Source: Candidatus Nitrosopumilus sp. (GTDB taxonomy: Archaea > Thermoproteota > Nitrososphaeria > Nitrososphaerales > Nitrosopumilaceae). Taken from it: 36,552 bases of DNA. This document shows positions 1-9,066 of the stretch, piece by piece (positions within the stretch are counted from its first letter, which is position 1; every line of letters begins with the position of its first letter). The notes beneath the pieces are model-generated. The model was not told the DNA's origin. It searched no databases and saw nothing but the letters and a program-made list of their open reading frames with translations. The DNA lies in assembly GCA_029861785.1 (NCBI GenBank), contig JAOTYR010000006.1, positions 1 through 36,552 on the forward strand, in the 5' to 3' direction. The translations under genes and the position numbers were made by a program.

Positions 1-686
1 TGAGGTATAGTTCCGCTCCAAAATGGTCCTGTTATTACAAAATCATTTTCTCCAGTACCAGTTGTCCTTTTTCCAGGAGATGTAAAGACATTGGAATAAG
101 CATCAAGTATAGGGACTAGATAATATCTGTCATCAGTATCAGGAACATGTAGCACAAGTGGTTCATCAGATAAATCCAACCAAGCGAAGGAATACAAAGT
201 ATCTGCATTTGGACGTACTATATCCCTAAAATCAGCAGTTGGAAATTGTGGCCAATGAGAAAACTGGTTTATTGGTGCTTTTGCTGGTCCTGCTTCTGCA
301 ACATTTGACATTTGTAATTTTGTTAACTCCATCATGACCAATGGGTATCCAAAGACGTAGGCATCCTCTGCAATCATTTTTTCTTCTTCAAAAGACGCCT
401 CGTCGAGTTCAGCTTCTTCCATCATTGTTGCTTCTTTTTCTATTATTCCCCATCCTGCATTTGATAACTTTTCTGCAGTGGGAGGCGTTACACAAGCTGC
501 GTCCCCTGAACTACGAATCATCAAAGCCAATCCAGATTTACAAACTACTTCTTCAGCTGCAATTCCATCTTGCATCTGTTTTCTTGGAGAATCAATTTCA
601 GCAAAAGAAAGTGCAGGAGTTATTCCAATTGACAGGATTAGAGGAATTAAAAAAACTGCCAAAAGAATTGAACGCCCCGATTCCAA
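1..686 (-). CDS. DUF1254 domain-containing secreted protein (C-terminus cut by window edge)
   Basis: Open minus-strand frame running off the left edge. It contains ...AYVFGYPLVMMELTKLQ...PNADTLYSFAWLDLSDEPLVLHVPDTDDRYYLVPILDAYSNVFTSPGKRTTGTG..., typical of DUF1254. Proposed TTG start at 684-686 is followed by a signal peptide (ESGRSILLAVFLIPLILSIGITPALSFA). Not in the ORF track because it is truncated and starts with a non-ATG codon. Confidence 0.82.
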   Translation of the reverse strand, partial: MESGRSILLAVFLIPLILSIGITPALSFAEIDSPRKQMQDGIAAEEVVCKSGLALMIRSSGDAACVTPPTAEKLSNAGWGIIEKEATMMEEAELDEASFEEEKMIAEDAYVFGYPLVMMELTKLQMSNVAEAGPAKAPINQFSHWPQFPTADFRDIVRPNADTLYSFAWLDLSDEPLVLHVPDTDDRYYLVPILDAYSNVFTSPGKRTTGTGENDFVITGPFWSGTIP

Positions 687-806
687 TATTGTAATATCTT
701 TTTTGTTACTATTTAAGATGAGATCTGGTTTTCAGGTAGGAATATTTGAAATTACTCTATTGTGAATGGTTGTTTATTGTTAAGTGAAAATTTTGATTAA
801 GTATTT

Positions 807-1373
807 TCAGTTTTTACTTGGAATTGGTGTCATCATTTTGTTTCCAGTTATGCCAGAAATAATACTTGCAATTCCATTGAATAATAGACCAAGAGATAGA
901 AACACCAACATCATTACGACTCCAAGACCTGGATAGCCATACAAGACTCCTGCAAATGCTACTGCAATACCACCTAATACAATATTTGCAATACGAGGGC
1001 CTTTCTCAATATTTTTTGAAGCAATTCCACTTGCGATAAGACCCAACCCATGAATTAAAATGAATATTGCAACAATTGTAATCAGGGTAACAACAGCAGC
1101 TATTGGATTTACAAGTGCAAAGAATCCTCCAGCAATTGAGATTACACCAATTCCTATATTGATACCCCTAAAGCTTTTAGAAACTCCTTTTGGAACGGCA
1201 CCAGCTATAATTCTTGAAATTCCAATCATAATTAATGCAGTACCTAATAATGCAACATAAAGCAAAGTTGTAGTGTCTGGATTTGATAAAACCCATCCAG
1301 ATAAGGCAATAGCAATTGCTCCTAAAACAATTTCAGCTATACGAACACCTTTGGGTGTTTTTTCAATACTCAA
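807..1373 (-). CDS. HdeD/DUF308-family multi-TM membrane protein
   Basis: 188 aa, six hydrophobic segments with internally repeated GxxxIxxGxxxLxNP pattern, as in DUF308 proteins. Confidence 0.7.
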   Translation of the reverse strand: MSIEKTPKGVRIAEIVLGAIAIALSGWVLSNPDTTTLLYVALLGTALIMIGISRIIAGAVPKGVSKSFRGINIGIGVISIAGGFFALVNPIAAVVTLITIVAIFILIHGLGLIASGIASKNIEKGPRIANIVLGGIAVAFAGVLYGYPGLGVVMMLVFLSLGLLFNGIASIISGITGNKMMTPIPSKN

Positions 1374-1577
1374 TAGAGCACCCCATTTGTAGAGTTATTT
1401 AAAGCAAGATCGCCTAGTCTTTAGATATTAAATTAATTAATTGCAGAGTGTGTTGTATTTCTCCTCTTTCAGAAAAATAATTTCAAATCCCATAAAGGGA
1501 TTCCCCATATTGGAGAAACACCCTACAAATTTCCATTAGTCAGTTTATCATCATTAACTTTAGCAAAAAAATATCAA

Positions 1578-4562
1578 TTACCCTATATTAAAAAAATCAT
1601 TTACAATTACATCATGGTATTCTAATTGAGCAACATATACTCCTGGTTCAAATGGGATTTGTACAAGTTCATTGAATCTTCCTGAAGAATTATCTTTCAA
1701 TGCAATTGATTGGACCAATGCTCCTTGTTGATCAAAGATATCAACAAAAAGATCTTCCCTGAATGCTAGAGATTTTTGCACTGCTCCAGATAAAATGAGA
1801 TTGCCATCATATTGAGCCTCAATTATTGCTGAACGAGAACGAATAGGAAGATATCTTTCAATGAGTCTTTTTAATTCCTCTAATTTCTCATCAACATTTT
1901 CTGCATCTCGATTTGCTATTCCAAGCTTGATGTCACCAATGACTTTTGAAAATCTTGATTCGGCATCATAACCTGAGCCGCCAAATTTTTCTACAAATGT
2001 TTGTAGTTCTTCAAAGTCTCGGGCCATCGCAACTACATCATAATCGGATTCAGAGTATGTAGTATCAAATTTTTCTTCAATGTTAATAATCTGAGTAGCC
2101 TTGACATTTTGATATTGTAATGTTACAAAATACAATCCAGGTTCTGCAGGTGCAATCCATTGGGTGTAGAAATCACCATGCTTGGTGTCTGTAAATTTCA
2201 GTTTGCTGTGTTTACTGCCATCCATATTGAAAATAGTCACATAGAGATTTTCTCTGTCATCAAACCGAGATTTTTCAACTGCCCCACGTAAAACCCAGAT
2301 TTCTTTCTCTAAATCATATGAAATGTTATAGATGATTCGTCTGTTATCAGCCACCAGGTGTTCTGCAAGAAATTGCCCAATTTCTAGAATTTTTGTCTCT
2401 AAATCGACAAAGTTACCAATTTCAATTAGTTCATACGCATCTGAAATCATCTTATTGTACTCTGCAGTATATGGACCAAAGGCTGCATGGTTGAAATTAG
2501 AAACAGCATTTGAAAAGGCTTCTAGTTTTTCCCTAAACTCTATTCGTTTTAATTCATCAAGACTATAACCCTCAGGAGAGCCATAAGGATCATCCTCATA
2601 AGCATATGATACTTGTCGCCATTCAGAGAACAAATCACGAACCAAATTATCTGCAGTATCAATATCATTTGCAATTACAAGATCTCTTACGTCGTCAATT
2701 TTTTCATTAAAGGTTTCTGAAAATTCAATAAATCCAGGAAAGAATCTATTTTTTGTCATGCTCAACTCTACAAGATTTTCAATAGACTTTGCTCTTTGAA
2801 GTACGTTTTCTGCACGTGCTTTTATTGCCTCCTCATCTTTTTTATCAAGATCATCTTTTATCTTTGGAGCCATCTCACTTACCCATACAAGTAAAACTTC
2901 TATTCTGTCGATTCTTGTAATGGAAGGATTGCCAGATCCCATTTGTTCTGCGGTGTCAAGGATTTTTAGAGCATTCTCAATTAAGAAGAGATTATTATAA
3001 TCAGCTTGAAGTTCGGCTTGCGCCTTCATTGCCTGGTATTCAAATTTTAGAACAGACACAGGATTTCTCTTTTCACGCAATTCTTTCATTGAATTATCAA
3101 AGTCTGAAACAATTTTGAGAATTTCATCAATGGATGATGCTTTTTTTACTTGACCTAGTAACCCTTCCCACTCTTTGGCAAGACCTTTGTCCACGCCAAT
3201 ATCTTTTGAAATTTTTACGGATTTACTAATCCTTGAAGAAATGTCAACGGTTTGTTTCATTTTAGAAATATCAGATTCAGATTCAATGATATTCTCAACT
3301 GATGAGGCTCGCTCTAATTTTGATTTCAATGAATCCCAATCTGGCCTTAAGATGTTGGCAAGCTCAGAGTTTTCCGCAGAGTTTGATGAAATAAATCGTT
3401 CAACATTATCTAGATCACGCAAGATTATGGCGCCTTTATGAAGTTTAATTGTTTTATCCTTGTTTTCAAGTACTTCATCAATAGTAAATTTGGTCTCAAA
3501 AGAAGTTTTAGTTTGGTTCCAATCACTTTGTATCATCCTGTAGAGATCACTTTGTTTTCTGGAGACTACATCAAGGTATCTGGATTTTGATAAGATATCC
3601 ACAAGCTCAGTCAGCTCGGATGTGTAAAGAGGGCCAGTTCCTCGAGCAAAAATAAAACCAATCTCCTCCTTTACAGGCCGAGTCAATATAGTGTTGGATT
3701 TTTTCATAAGGTTCAACAGCATTTCCTCAATCTCATCAAAGGTCAAAGTCTTTGCGGGGGTTTTTACGGGATTTGCATTTCTAACTTCTACAAATGCGTC
3801 AGATAGTATATCTAATCCTTTTTTCTTATCCCCAATCTCATAATAAAATATAGATGAAATGATTTCACTATCAATTGATTTAGATACTTCAAAGGAGATT
3901 TCATCGTTGTCTAACATAGATGCCACAGAATTCAGAGATGATGAAATGGCAGGTCGGATTAGAGGGTTGATTTCATAAATGAATTCATCAGTAAAAAATT
4001 CGTTTGACAAGTCCACATAAACTGTTTCTAGTTCTTCCAGATCATTGTTGGAAACTGCAATATTCAATCGATTAAAGAAAGTAATGCCCACACCAAATTC
4101 TTTATCAATTATATCAATTTTTTCAGAAATCAGAATTTCAGCAGAATCTAATAGCTTGTCAGGATTGGGTTTGGAGTATTGATTAGAAGTTACCTGGAAT
4201 TGCGAAGAAGTAGAATAGTCCCCGTAAAATAATTTAATTTCATAATCTCCACTTAATCCACAGATTCGTCCCTCCAGTGGAATTACTTCAGTGATGAAGA
4301 AGCCATTTGAGAGAGGAACAAGTTGTTGAATTTGACACAAATCACCTTGAGGATTAATTATCTGCATTATGAGAAATGAATCGTTATCAGGATTTGCTAC
4401 TTGTCCATAAATAAAAAGAGGCTCCCCCTTGCCATATTCTCCAAAACTATCCAAGATTGTAATCCTATCAGAGGTCTGTGCGTGGGCATATACTGGCATA
4501 AGTAACATAACAATAAACCCGAATACTATTGCCCCATTTCGCATAGAATTGAGATGGAGCAA
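1578..4562 (-). CDS. Large predicted secreted/cell-surface protein with beta-sandwich modules and a helical middle region
   Basis: 994 aa with N-terminal signal peptide, an N-terminal YGKGEPLFIYGQV module, a long charged helical centre, and two C-terminal modules (VLRGAVEKS...GLYFVTLQYQNV and ILSGAVQKS...GVYVAQLEYHDV). Confidence 0.65.
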   Translation of the reverse strand: MLHLNSMRNGAIVFGFIVMLLMPVYAHAQTSDRITILDSFGEYGKGEPLFIYGQVANPDNDSFLIMQIINPQGDLCQIQQLVPLSNGFFITEVIPLEGRICGLSGDYEIKLFYGDYSTSSQFQVTSNQYSKPNPDKLLDSAEILISEKIDIIDKEFGVGITFFNRLNIAVSNNDLEELETVYVDLSNEFFTDEFIYEINPLIRPAISSSLNSVASMLDNDEISFEVSKSIDSEIISSIFYYEIGDKKKGLDILSDAFVEVRNANPVKTPAKTLTFDEIEEMLLNLMKKSNTILTRPVKEEIGFIFARGTGPLYTSELTELVDILSKSRYLDVVSRKQSDLYRMIQSDWNQTKTSFETKFTIDEVLENKDKTIKLHKGAIILRDLDNVERFISSNSAENSELANILRPDWDSLKSKLERASSVENIIESESDISKMKQTVDISSRISKSVKISKDIGVDKGLAKEWEGLLGQVKKASSIDEILKIVSDFDNSMKELREKRNPVSVLKFEYQAMKAQAELQADYNNLFLIENALKILDTAEQMGSGNPSITRIDRIEVLLVWVSEMAPKIKDDLDKKDEEAIKARAENVLQRAKSIENLVELSMTKNRFFPGFIEFSETFNEKIDDVRDLVIANDIDTADNLVRDLFSEWRQVSYAYEDDPYGSPEGYSLDELKRIEFREKLEAFSNAVSNFNHAAFGPYTAEYNKMISDAYELIEIGNFVDLETKILEIGQFLAEHLVADNRRIIYNISYDLEKEIWVLRGAVEKSRFDDRENLYVTIFNMDGSKHSKLKFTDTKHGDFYTQWIAPAEPGLYFVTLQYQNVKATQIINIEEKFDTTYSESDYDVVAMARDFEELQTFVEKFGGSGYDAESRFSKVIGDIKLGIANRDAENVDEKLEELKRLIERYLPIRSRSAIIEAQYDGNLILSGAVQKSLAFREDLFVDIFDQQGALVQSIALKDNSSGRFNELVQIPFEPGVYVAQLEYHDVIVNDFFNIG

Positions 4563-4621
4563 CGATCATACTTAAAATTTAAGAAGGCATGATATCCAAA
4601 ATTTGTCTGATTTGTATTAGA

Positions 4622-4831
4622 TCAGGCCAAGGTCATACTAGATAGATTTACAGGAATATTTTTTGGAAGATGATTGTATTGTTCTAAGTTAAGCAGGCAT
4701 TGGCTGTGAAACTGTTCAGTAGTCTTTGTACAACATGATTTGCAAATGTGACTGATTACTTTTTTGCATTGGGCACATTGGGCAAAATCAATCAGTGTTC
4801 CACCACACAGTCTACATGATTCATCAGGCAA
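4622..4831 (-). CDS. Small zinc-finger-like protein
   Basis: 69 aa with CRLCGG...CAQCKKVISHICKSCC...FHSQC metal-ligand spacing. Confidence 0.55.
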   Translation of the reverse strand: MPDESCRLCGGTLIDFAQCAQCKKVISHICKSCCTKTTEQFHSQCLLNLEQYNHLPKNIPVNLSSMTLA

Positions 4832-4940
4832 TTTGTTTTCAATAAAAAAATAAAAAATTTGAATATAAGCTAGACGTAGAACTCGTTCATCGGTCTAGAT
4901 GAGCCTAAGGTTATAATGGAAAAGAAGTGAAATAAAAAAA

Positions 4941-5582
4941 GTGGATTTAATTCGAAAAACTTTTGATCGATGGGCTCAAAATGGAAGAGCAGAACTGATG
5001 GAGAAAGAACATGGTAAAAATGTGTCAAAATTTTTAGAAAAGATTTCTTTTGATAGGCCATTTTCATTTCTAGATGTAGGATGTGGTAATGGGTGGGTAG
5101 TTAGAAAAATATCTGCCAGCCCAAACTGTATCAAGGCTATAGGAATAGACAAGAGTAAAAAGATGATAACCCAAGCCAACAAAAATAAAAAAAAATCAAA
5201 TGAGAGATATATTCACACAGATATTGAGACATGGAAATATTCTGGAAAGTTTGATTTTATTTTTTCAATGGAATCGCTTTACTATGCAAACTCTATAGAG
5301 ACGGCCTTAAAAAAAATAAATAGGTTGTTAAAACCCGAAGGTCGTTTTTATTGTGGTACTGATTTTTACACTGATAACAAGGCCACAGCAAAGTGGTCAG
5401 AAATGATGAAAATACAAATGCATTTACATTCAAGAAAAGAGTGGAAAAAACTTTTTGTTGATGCAGGGTTTAAAACTAGATCAAAACAAATCAAAGATTT
5501 AAAGAGTCAGAAAAAATGGAAAAGAGAATTTGGTACTTTGTTTATTATCGGGGAAAAACGAAAAACGAAATCTTCAAATTAA
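4941..5582 (+). CDS. Class I SAM-dependent methyltransferase
   Basis: Motif I FLDVGCGNGWVVRKIS, later DFIFSMESLYYANSIETALKKINRLLKPEGRFYCGTDF. Confidence 0.85.
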   Translation: MDLIRKTFDRWAQNGRAELMEKEHGKNVSKFLEKISFDRPFSFLDVGCGNGWVVRKISASPNCIKAIGIDKSKKMITQANKNKKKSNERYIHTDIETWKYSGKFDFIFSMESLYYANSIETALKKINRLLKPEGRFYCGTDFYTDNKATAKWSEMMKIQMHLHSRKEWKKLFVDAGFKTRSKQIKDLKSQKKWKREFGTLFIIGEKRKTKSSN

Positions 5583-5600
5583 ATTACAAAAGCCAATTGA

Positions 5601-5884
5601 CGTGTGAGCTGGAGCACGAAACGCTGCTACGGCAGAGGAAACTCCTCCCTTCATACAGGAAATGTGATCTGGAGATAGATAATCAGAGATGATTGGCAAC
5701 GGAGCAGAAAAGAATCCAACCTGGCGTACTATGATGGCAAAACCTGAGGTTTCCAGAGAAGGAATGAAAAAGCCGACCCACATGAAGCAAAGCCAAACAG
5801 AACTATTGGATCCTGTACCAAGTTCAGGTAGGCTGCAAAGCGAAATATCGTGAAAACAGAAGGAGGGTTACTCCCAGCACACAC
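5601..5884 (+). ncRNA. rnpB: RNase P RNA (archaeal)
   Basis: 5' GUGUGAGCUGGAG can pair with 3' CUCCCAGCACACAC (P1). CR-I-like GGCAGAGGAAACUCCUCC. GCAAAGCCAAACAGAAC...GGUAGGCUGCAAAGCG resembles the bacterial GCAAGGCCAAAUAGG...GGGUAGGCUGCUUGAG. 3' AACAGAAGGAGGGUUACUCCC resembles CR-V (ACAGAAcccGGCUUA). Confidence 0.9.
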
Positions 5885-5925
5885 AATTAACTAAGATAGT
5901 AACATTTGAGATAAATTATTTTTTT

Positions 5926-7287
5926 TTAACTCATCGAACTTGCTTGTTCTTTGCAAATATCTGCACTACATTGACAGTTTGCATCACATAGGCAAGAACC
6001 TTGCATTTCACAATCACATTCAGAACCCATTTCAGCAGATGCTGCACATCCGCATGCAGCCTCCTCAGATGTGACTGGAGAAGGTGGAGGGGATTGTTGA
6101 GTCGTTTGTTCCTCATAAACGGATCTAGTCTGCTCGTAGCCAGTATCATCTTTTAACTGAGCTTCTCCTCTATTGGTTTGATAACCACCAGCTGAGGCGC
6201 TTGTTTGATACCCAGTTAACCTACTTGGATCAATTCCTGTTTGGGCAGTTTCTTGATTCTTGAGGGCTCTGTTACTAAATATGAAAAATCCAATTCCACC
6301 AATTGCAGCCATGCCAGCCATACCATATACAATCATAATTGGAAATTCGCCAGTAGACGTTGTAGCAAATCCTTCTGGTGCAGTAGGAGTAATTCCGGCA
6401 ATTTCTAAGCCATCTAAAATATCTAAAGCCCCAAATCCGATGGTAGACAGATTTGCAGCATCAGCAGATTGAACGCTTCTAACCACATAATTTTTATCTG
6501 CAACGACTTCTGTTTCAAAGACTCTTTCAACTTGTCTTCCTTCTCTTATACTACTCTCTCCCATTGTCCAATGAGATATAACAAATCCAGAAATAGATTC
6601 ATCTAGACCAAAAGTACCTGCATCCACATTAATTCCAGTAGGATCAAATAAAAAGTGCCAGTTAGTAAGAGGCTGATTCTTGATAAATTCAGCATCAATT
6701 AGATTTTTAGATAAAATTTCTTCAGCCTCACTTCCTGAAAGGGCATCATAAACTAAAGGTTCACTTTCCTTTAGAACTGAAATTGGATGGTTTATTTCAA
6801 CGCCATCTATTATCACCTCATCAACAACTGTCAGGCCCCTCCAACCCATATCAATAAGAGTTTTGGTTTGGTCTTTTGAAATCACATAATCAGTTATTGT
6901 TCCTTCTAAAATCACCTTGTAATCAATTGATGTGTTTAGATTTCTTCCTTTTAGATGAAAGTCATAAGTTACTGTAAGATCTGAGATTCTTGCTTGACTG
7001 CCATCATTTTGCAATTTAGAATTAAGTTTATCAATTAAATCTTGTACACCTGCTTTCGAAGAATCTGCCGTTCCACTGATTGTCCATTCTTTAGTGTGTA
7101 AATCATCAAATAATTGTCCACCATCAGGATACTCCAGAAATATAGTTTTTTGATAATTTATTTTAAAGAAAGATTCATCACTGTTTGGATTAACCCTTGC
7201 ATCCATTTGAGCAGCCCATGCAGATGAACTAGTACTAACTACAAGAAGACCGGCAAGTAAAACTGTTAAAAATACAGCCTTAAACAC
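5926..7287 (-). CDS. Signal-peptide protein with one C-terminal TM helix and a cysteine-rich (CxC)4 tail
   Basis: 453 aa. N-terminal signal peptide, TM segment FPIMIVYGMAGMAAIGGIGFFIF, tail EEAACGCAASAEMGSECDCEMQGSCLCDANCQCSADICKEQ. Confidence 0.75.
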   Translation of the reverse strand: MFKAVFLTVLLAGLLVVSTSSSAWAAQMDARVNPNSDESFFKINYQKTIFLEYPDGGQLFDDLHTKEWTISGTADSSKAGVQDLIDKLNSKLQNDGSQARISDLTVTYDFHLKGRNLNTSIDYKVILEGTITDYVISKDQTKTLIDMGWRGLTVVDEVIIDGVEINHPISVLKESEPLVYDALSGSEAEEILSKNLIDAEFIKNQPLTNWHFLFDPTGINVDAGTFGLDESISGFVISHWTMGESSIREGRQVERVFETEVVADKNYVVRSVQSADAANLSTIGFGALDILDGLEIAGITPTAPEGFATTSTGEFPIMIVYGMAGMAAIGGIGFFIFSNRALKNQETAQTGIDPSRLTGYQTSASAGGYQTNRGEAQLKDDTGYEQTRSVYEEQTTQQSPPPSPVTSEEAACGCAASAEMGSECDCEMQGSCLCDANCQCSADICKEQASSMS

Positions 7288-7398
7288 AGAAAAACTTTCA
7301 GAATATGAGTAATAAACTTATCCTAAATCCAGATCGGCAAATTTTGAAAAAGTAATATGGAGTAATATAGATAGATTAGACGTTTTAGAGGAAATAAG

Positions 7399-8319
7399 AT
7401 GATTACTATATTAGCGGGAGGAACAGGATCGGTCAAGTTAGTTAGGGGGCTAGTATCTCAGGAGGACAAAGTAAACGTAATTTCTAACGTGGGAGACAAT
7501 TATTGGTTGTACGGACTCTATGTATGTCCAGATATTGATACCATAATCTATGGACTTGCAGACTTACTCGATCAAGAAAGAGGTTGGGGAATTAAAAAAG
7601 ACACATTCAACTTTTTGCGACAAATGGAAGTATTTGGCGAGGAGACTTGGTTTAGAGTAGGAGATAGAGATGCAGCAACTCATTTGATTAGAACCAATAT
7701 GCTCAAAAATGGAAAGAATTTGAGCGACATTACAAAGTGGATGTGTGAAAAATTTGCAGTAACTGCAAATATTATTCCAGTTACTGATAACAGCGTAGAA
7801 ACTAGAATCACAACTGACAAGGGAGAATTACATCTTCAAGAATATTGGGTCAAACATAGAGGAAAAGACAAAGTTCAAGGCATTCAATACATTGGTGCCG
7901 AAAAGGCAAGACCAAACCCGGAGGCAGTAAATGCAATTCATGATGCAGACATGATAATTCTTGCACCTGGAAATCCATTGACATCCATAGGTCCAATGCT
8001 TCAAATCAAAGGAATAAGAAAAGAACTTTCTAAAATAAAGAAAAAAGTAGTTGCGGTCAGTCCATTAATTGGAGACAAAGCCATAACAGGACCTGCTGCA
8101 AAATACATGGAGGCTGCAGGAATTGAAGCAAATTCTTATGGATTAGCAAAGATGTATTCGGATGTCTGTTCAAATATTGTTGTTGACTCTAAAGATAAAG
8201 ACATGGTAAAAAAAATTCAAAATCTAGACATGAAGGCATACGAGACAAAAATAACTATGAAAAACAAAATTGCCGAAGATGCATTAGCTAATTTTATTTT
8301 AAAACAAATTCACGTATAG
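7399..8319 (+). CDS. cofD: 2-phospho-L-lactate transferase (F420 biosynthesis)
   Basis: N-terminal MITILAGGTGSVKLVRGL, ISNVGDNYWLYGLYVCPDIDTIIYGLADLLDQERGWG, RVGDRDAATHLIRT. Confidence 0.95.
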   Translation: MITILAGGTGSVKLVRGLVSQEDKVNVISNVGDNYWLYGLYVCPDIDTIIYGLADLLDQERGWGIKKDTFNFLRQMEVFGEETWFRVGDRDAATHLIRTNMLKNGKNLSDITKWMCEKFAVTANIIPVTDNSVETRITTDKGELHLQEYWVKHRGKDKVQGIQYIGAEKARPNPEAVNAIHDADMIILAPGNPLTSIGPMLQIKGIRKELSKIKKKVVAVSPLIGDKAITGPAAKYMEAAGIEANSYGLAKMYSDVCSNIVVDSKDKDMVKKIQNLDMKAYETKITMKNKIAEDALANFILKQIHV

Positions 8320-8320
8320 T

Positions 8321-8959
8321 TTGAAAACTGCAGCAATAATTCCCGTGAAAACTTTTTCGAAGGCAAAGACACGTTTAGATTTAGCCCCAGGACAAAAAGA
8401 AAAAATCTGTGAGATAATGTTAGAAGAAATCCTTTACACTCTGTCAATTTCACCTCAAATTGATAAAATCATAATTGTAACTAGAGATAAAAAAGCCCTA
8501 GAGATTAGTAATAGATTTGACGTAGTTTCGATTATGGATAATAAAGAGTCAGGAGTAAATGATGCAGTTACCCTAGCTGACAAATATCTTTTAGAGAATG
8601 ATTTTGAGACATCAATTGTTTTTCCTCAGGACATACCATTCATCAAAACACAGGATATTGATTTTATTTTAAAATTTAAGGCAAGTTCTGAATATGCAAT
8701 CATTGTTCCATCCAGAAGATTTGATGGGACAAACGCACTAGTCCGTAAACCAGTAAATTTGATGAAAACTCATTACGATGAAGATAGCTACAAAATTCAC
8801 ATGAGCGTTGCCAAAGAAAAGACTAAAGAAGTATCAATGGTTTTTGCCAAAAGAATAATGTGGGATGTCGATAATATGGATGATTTACAATTCCTACTAT
8901 CCAAAAATGATAAACCCGAGGTTTCAAAAAAAATTCAAGGTGTTTTAGAATCAAAATAA
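8321..8959 (+). CDS. cofC: 2-phospho-L-lactate guanylyltransferase (F420 biosynthesis)
   Basis: AAIIPVKTFSKAKTRLDLAPGQKEKICEIMLEEIL, FPQDIPFIKTQDID; 1 nt after cofD; TTG start. Confidence 0.92.
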   Translation: MKTAAIIPVKTFSKAKTRLDLAPGQKEKICEIMLEEILYTLSISPQIDKIIIVTRDKKALEISNRFDVVSIMDNKESGVNDAVTLADKYLLENDFETSIVFPQDIPFIKTQDIDFILKFKASSEYAIIVPSRRFDGTNALVRKPVNLMKTHYDEDSYKIHMSVAKEKTKEVSMVFAKRIMWDVDNMDDLQFLLSKNDKPEVSKKIQGVLESK

Positions 8960-9066
8960 GTAAATATTGTAAAATTAGTTTACTATTGTCGATCACCAAA
9001 AAAGTTATATATAATAATACAGCAATGGTTAAATATTATAATTAAACGATTCAGGAGTCATAAAAA

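Noticed and set aside
341-765. Two plus-strand ORFs (117 and 95 aa)
   Set aside because: Antisense to the DUF1254 frame, which has family motifs and a signal peptide.
1544-1570. Minus-strand AAUGAUGAUAAACUGA as C/D sRNA boxes
   Set aside because: C-like and D-like motifs are only 4 nt apart, incompatible with normal C/D guide spacing.
5574-5783. 69-aa minus-strand ORF
   Set aside because: Lies antisense to RNase P RNA; no recognisable domain.
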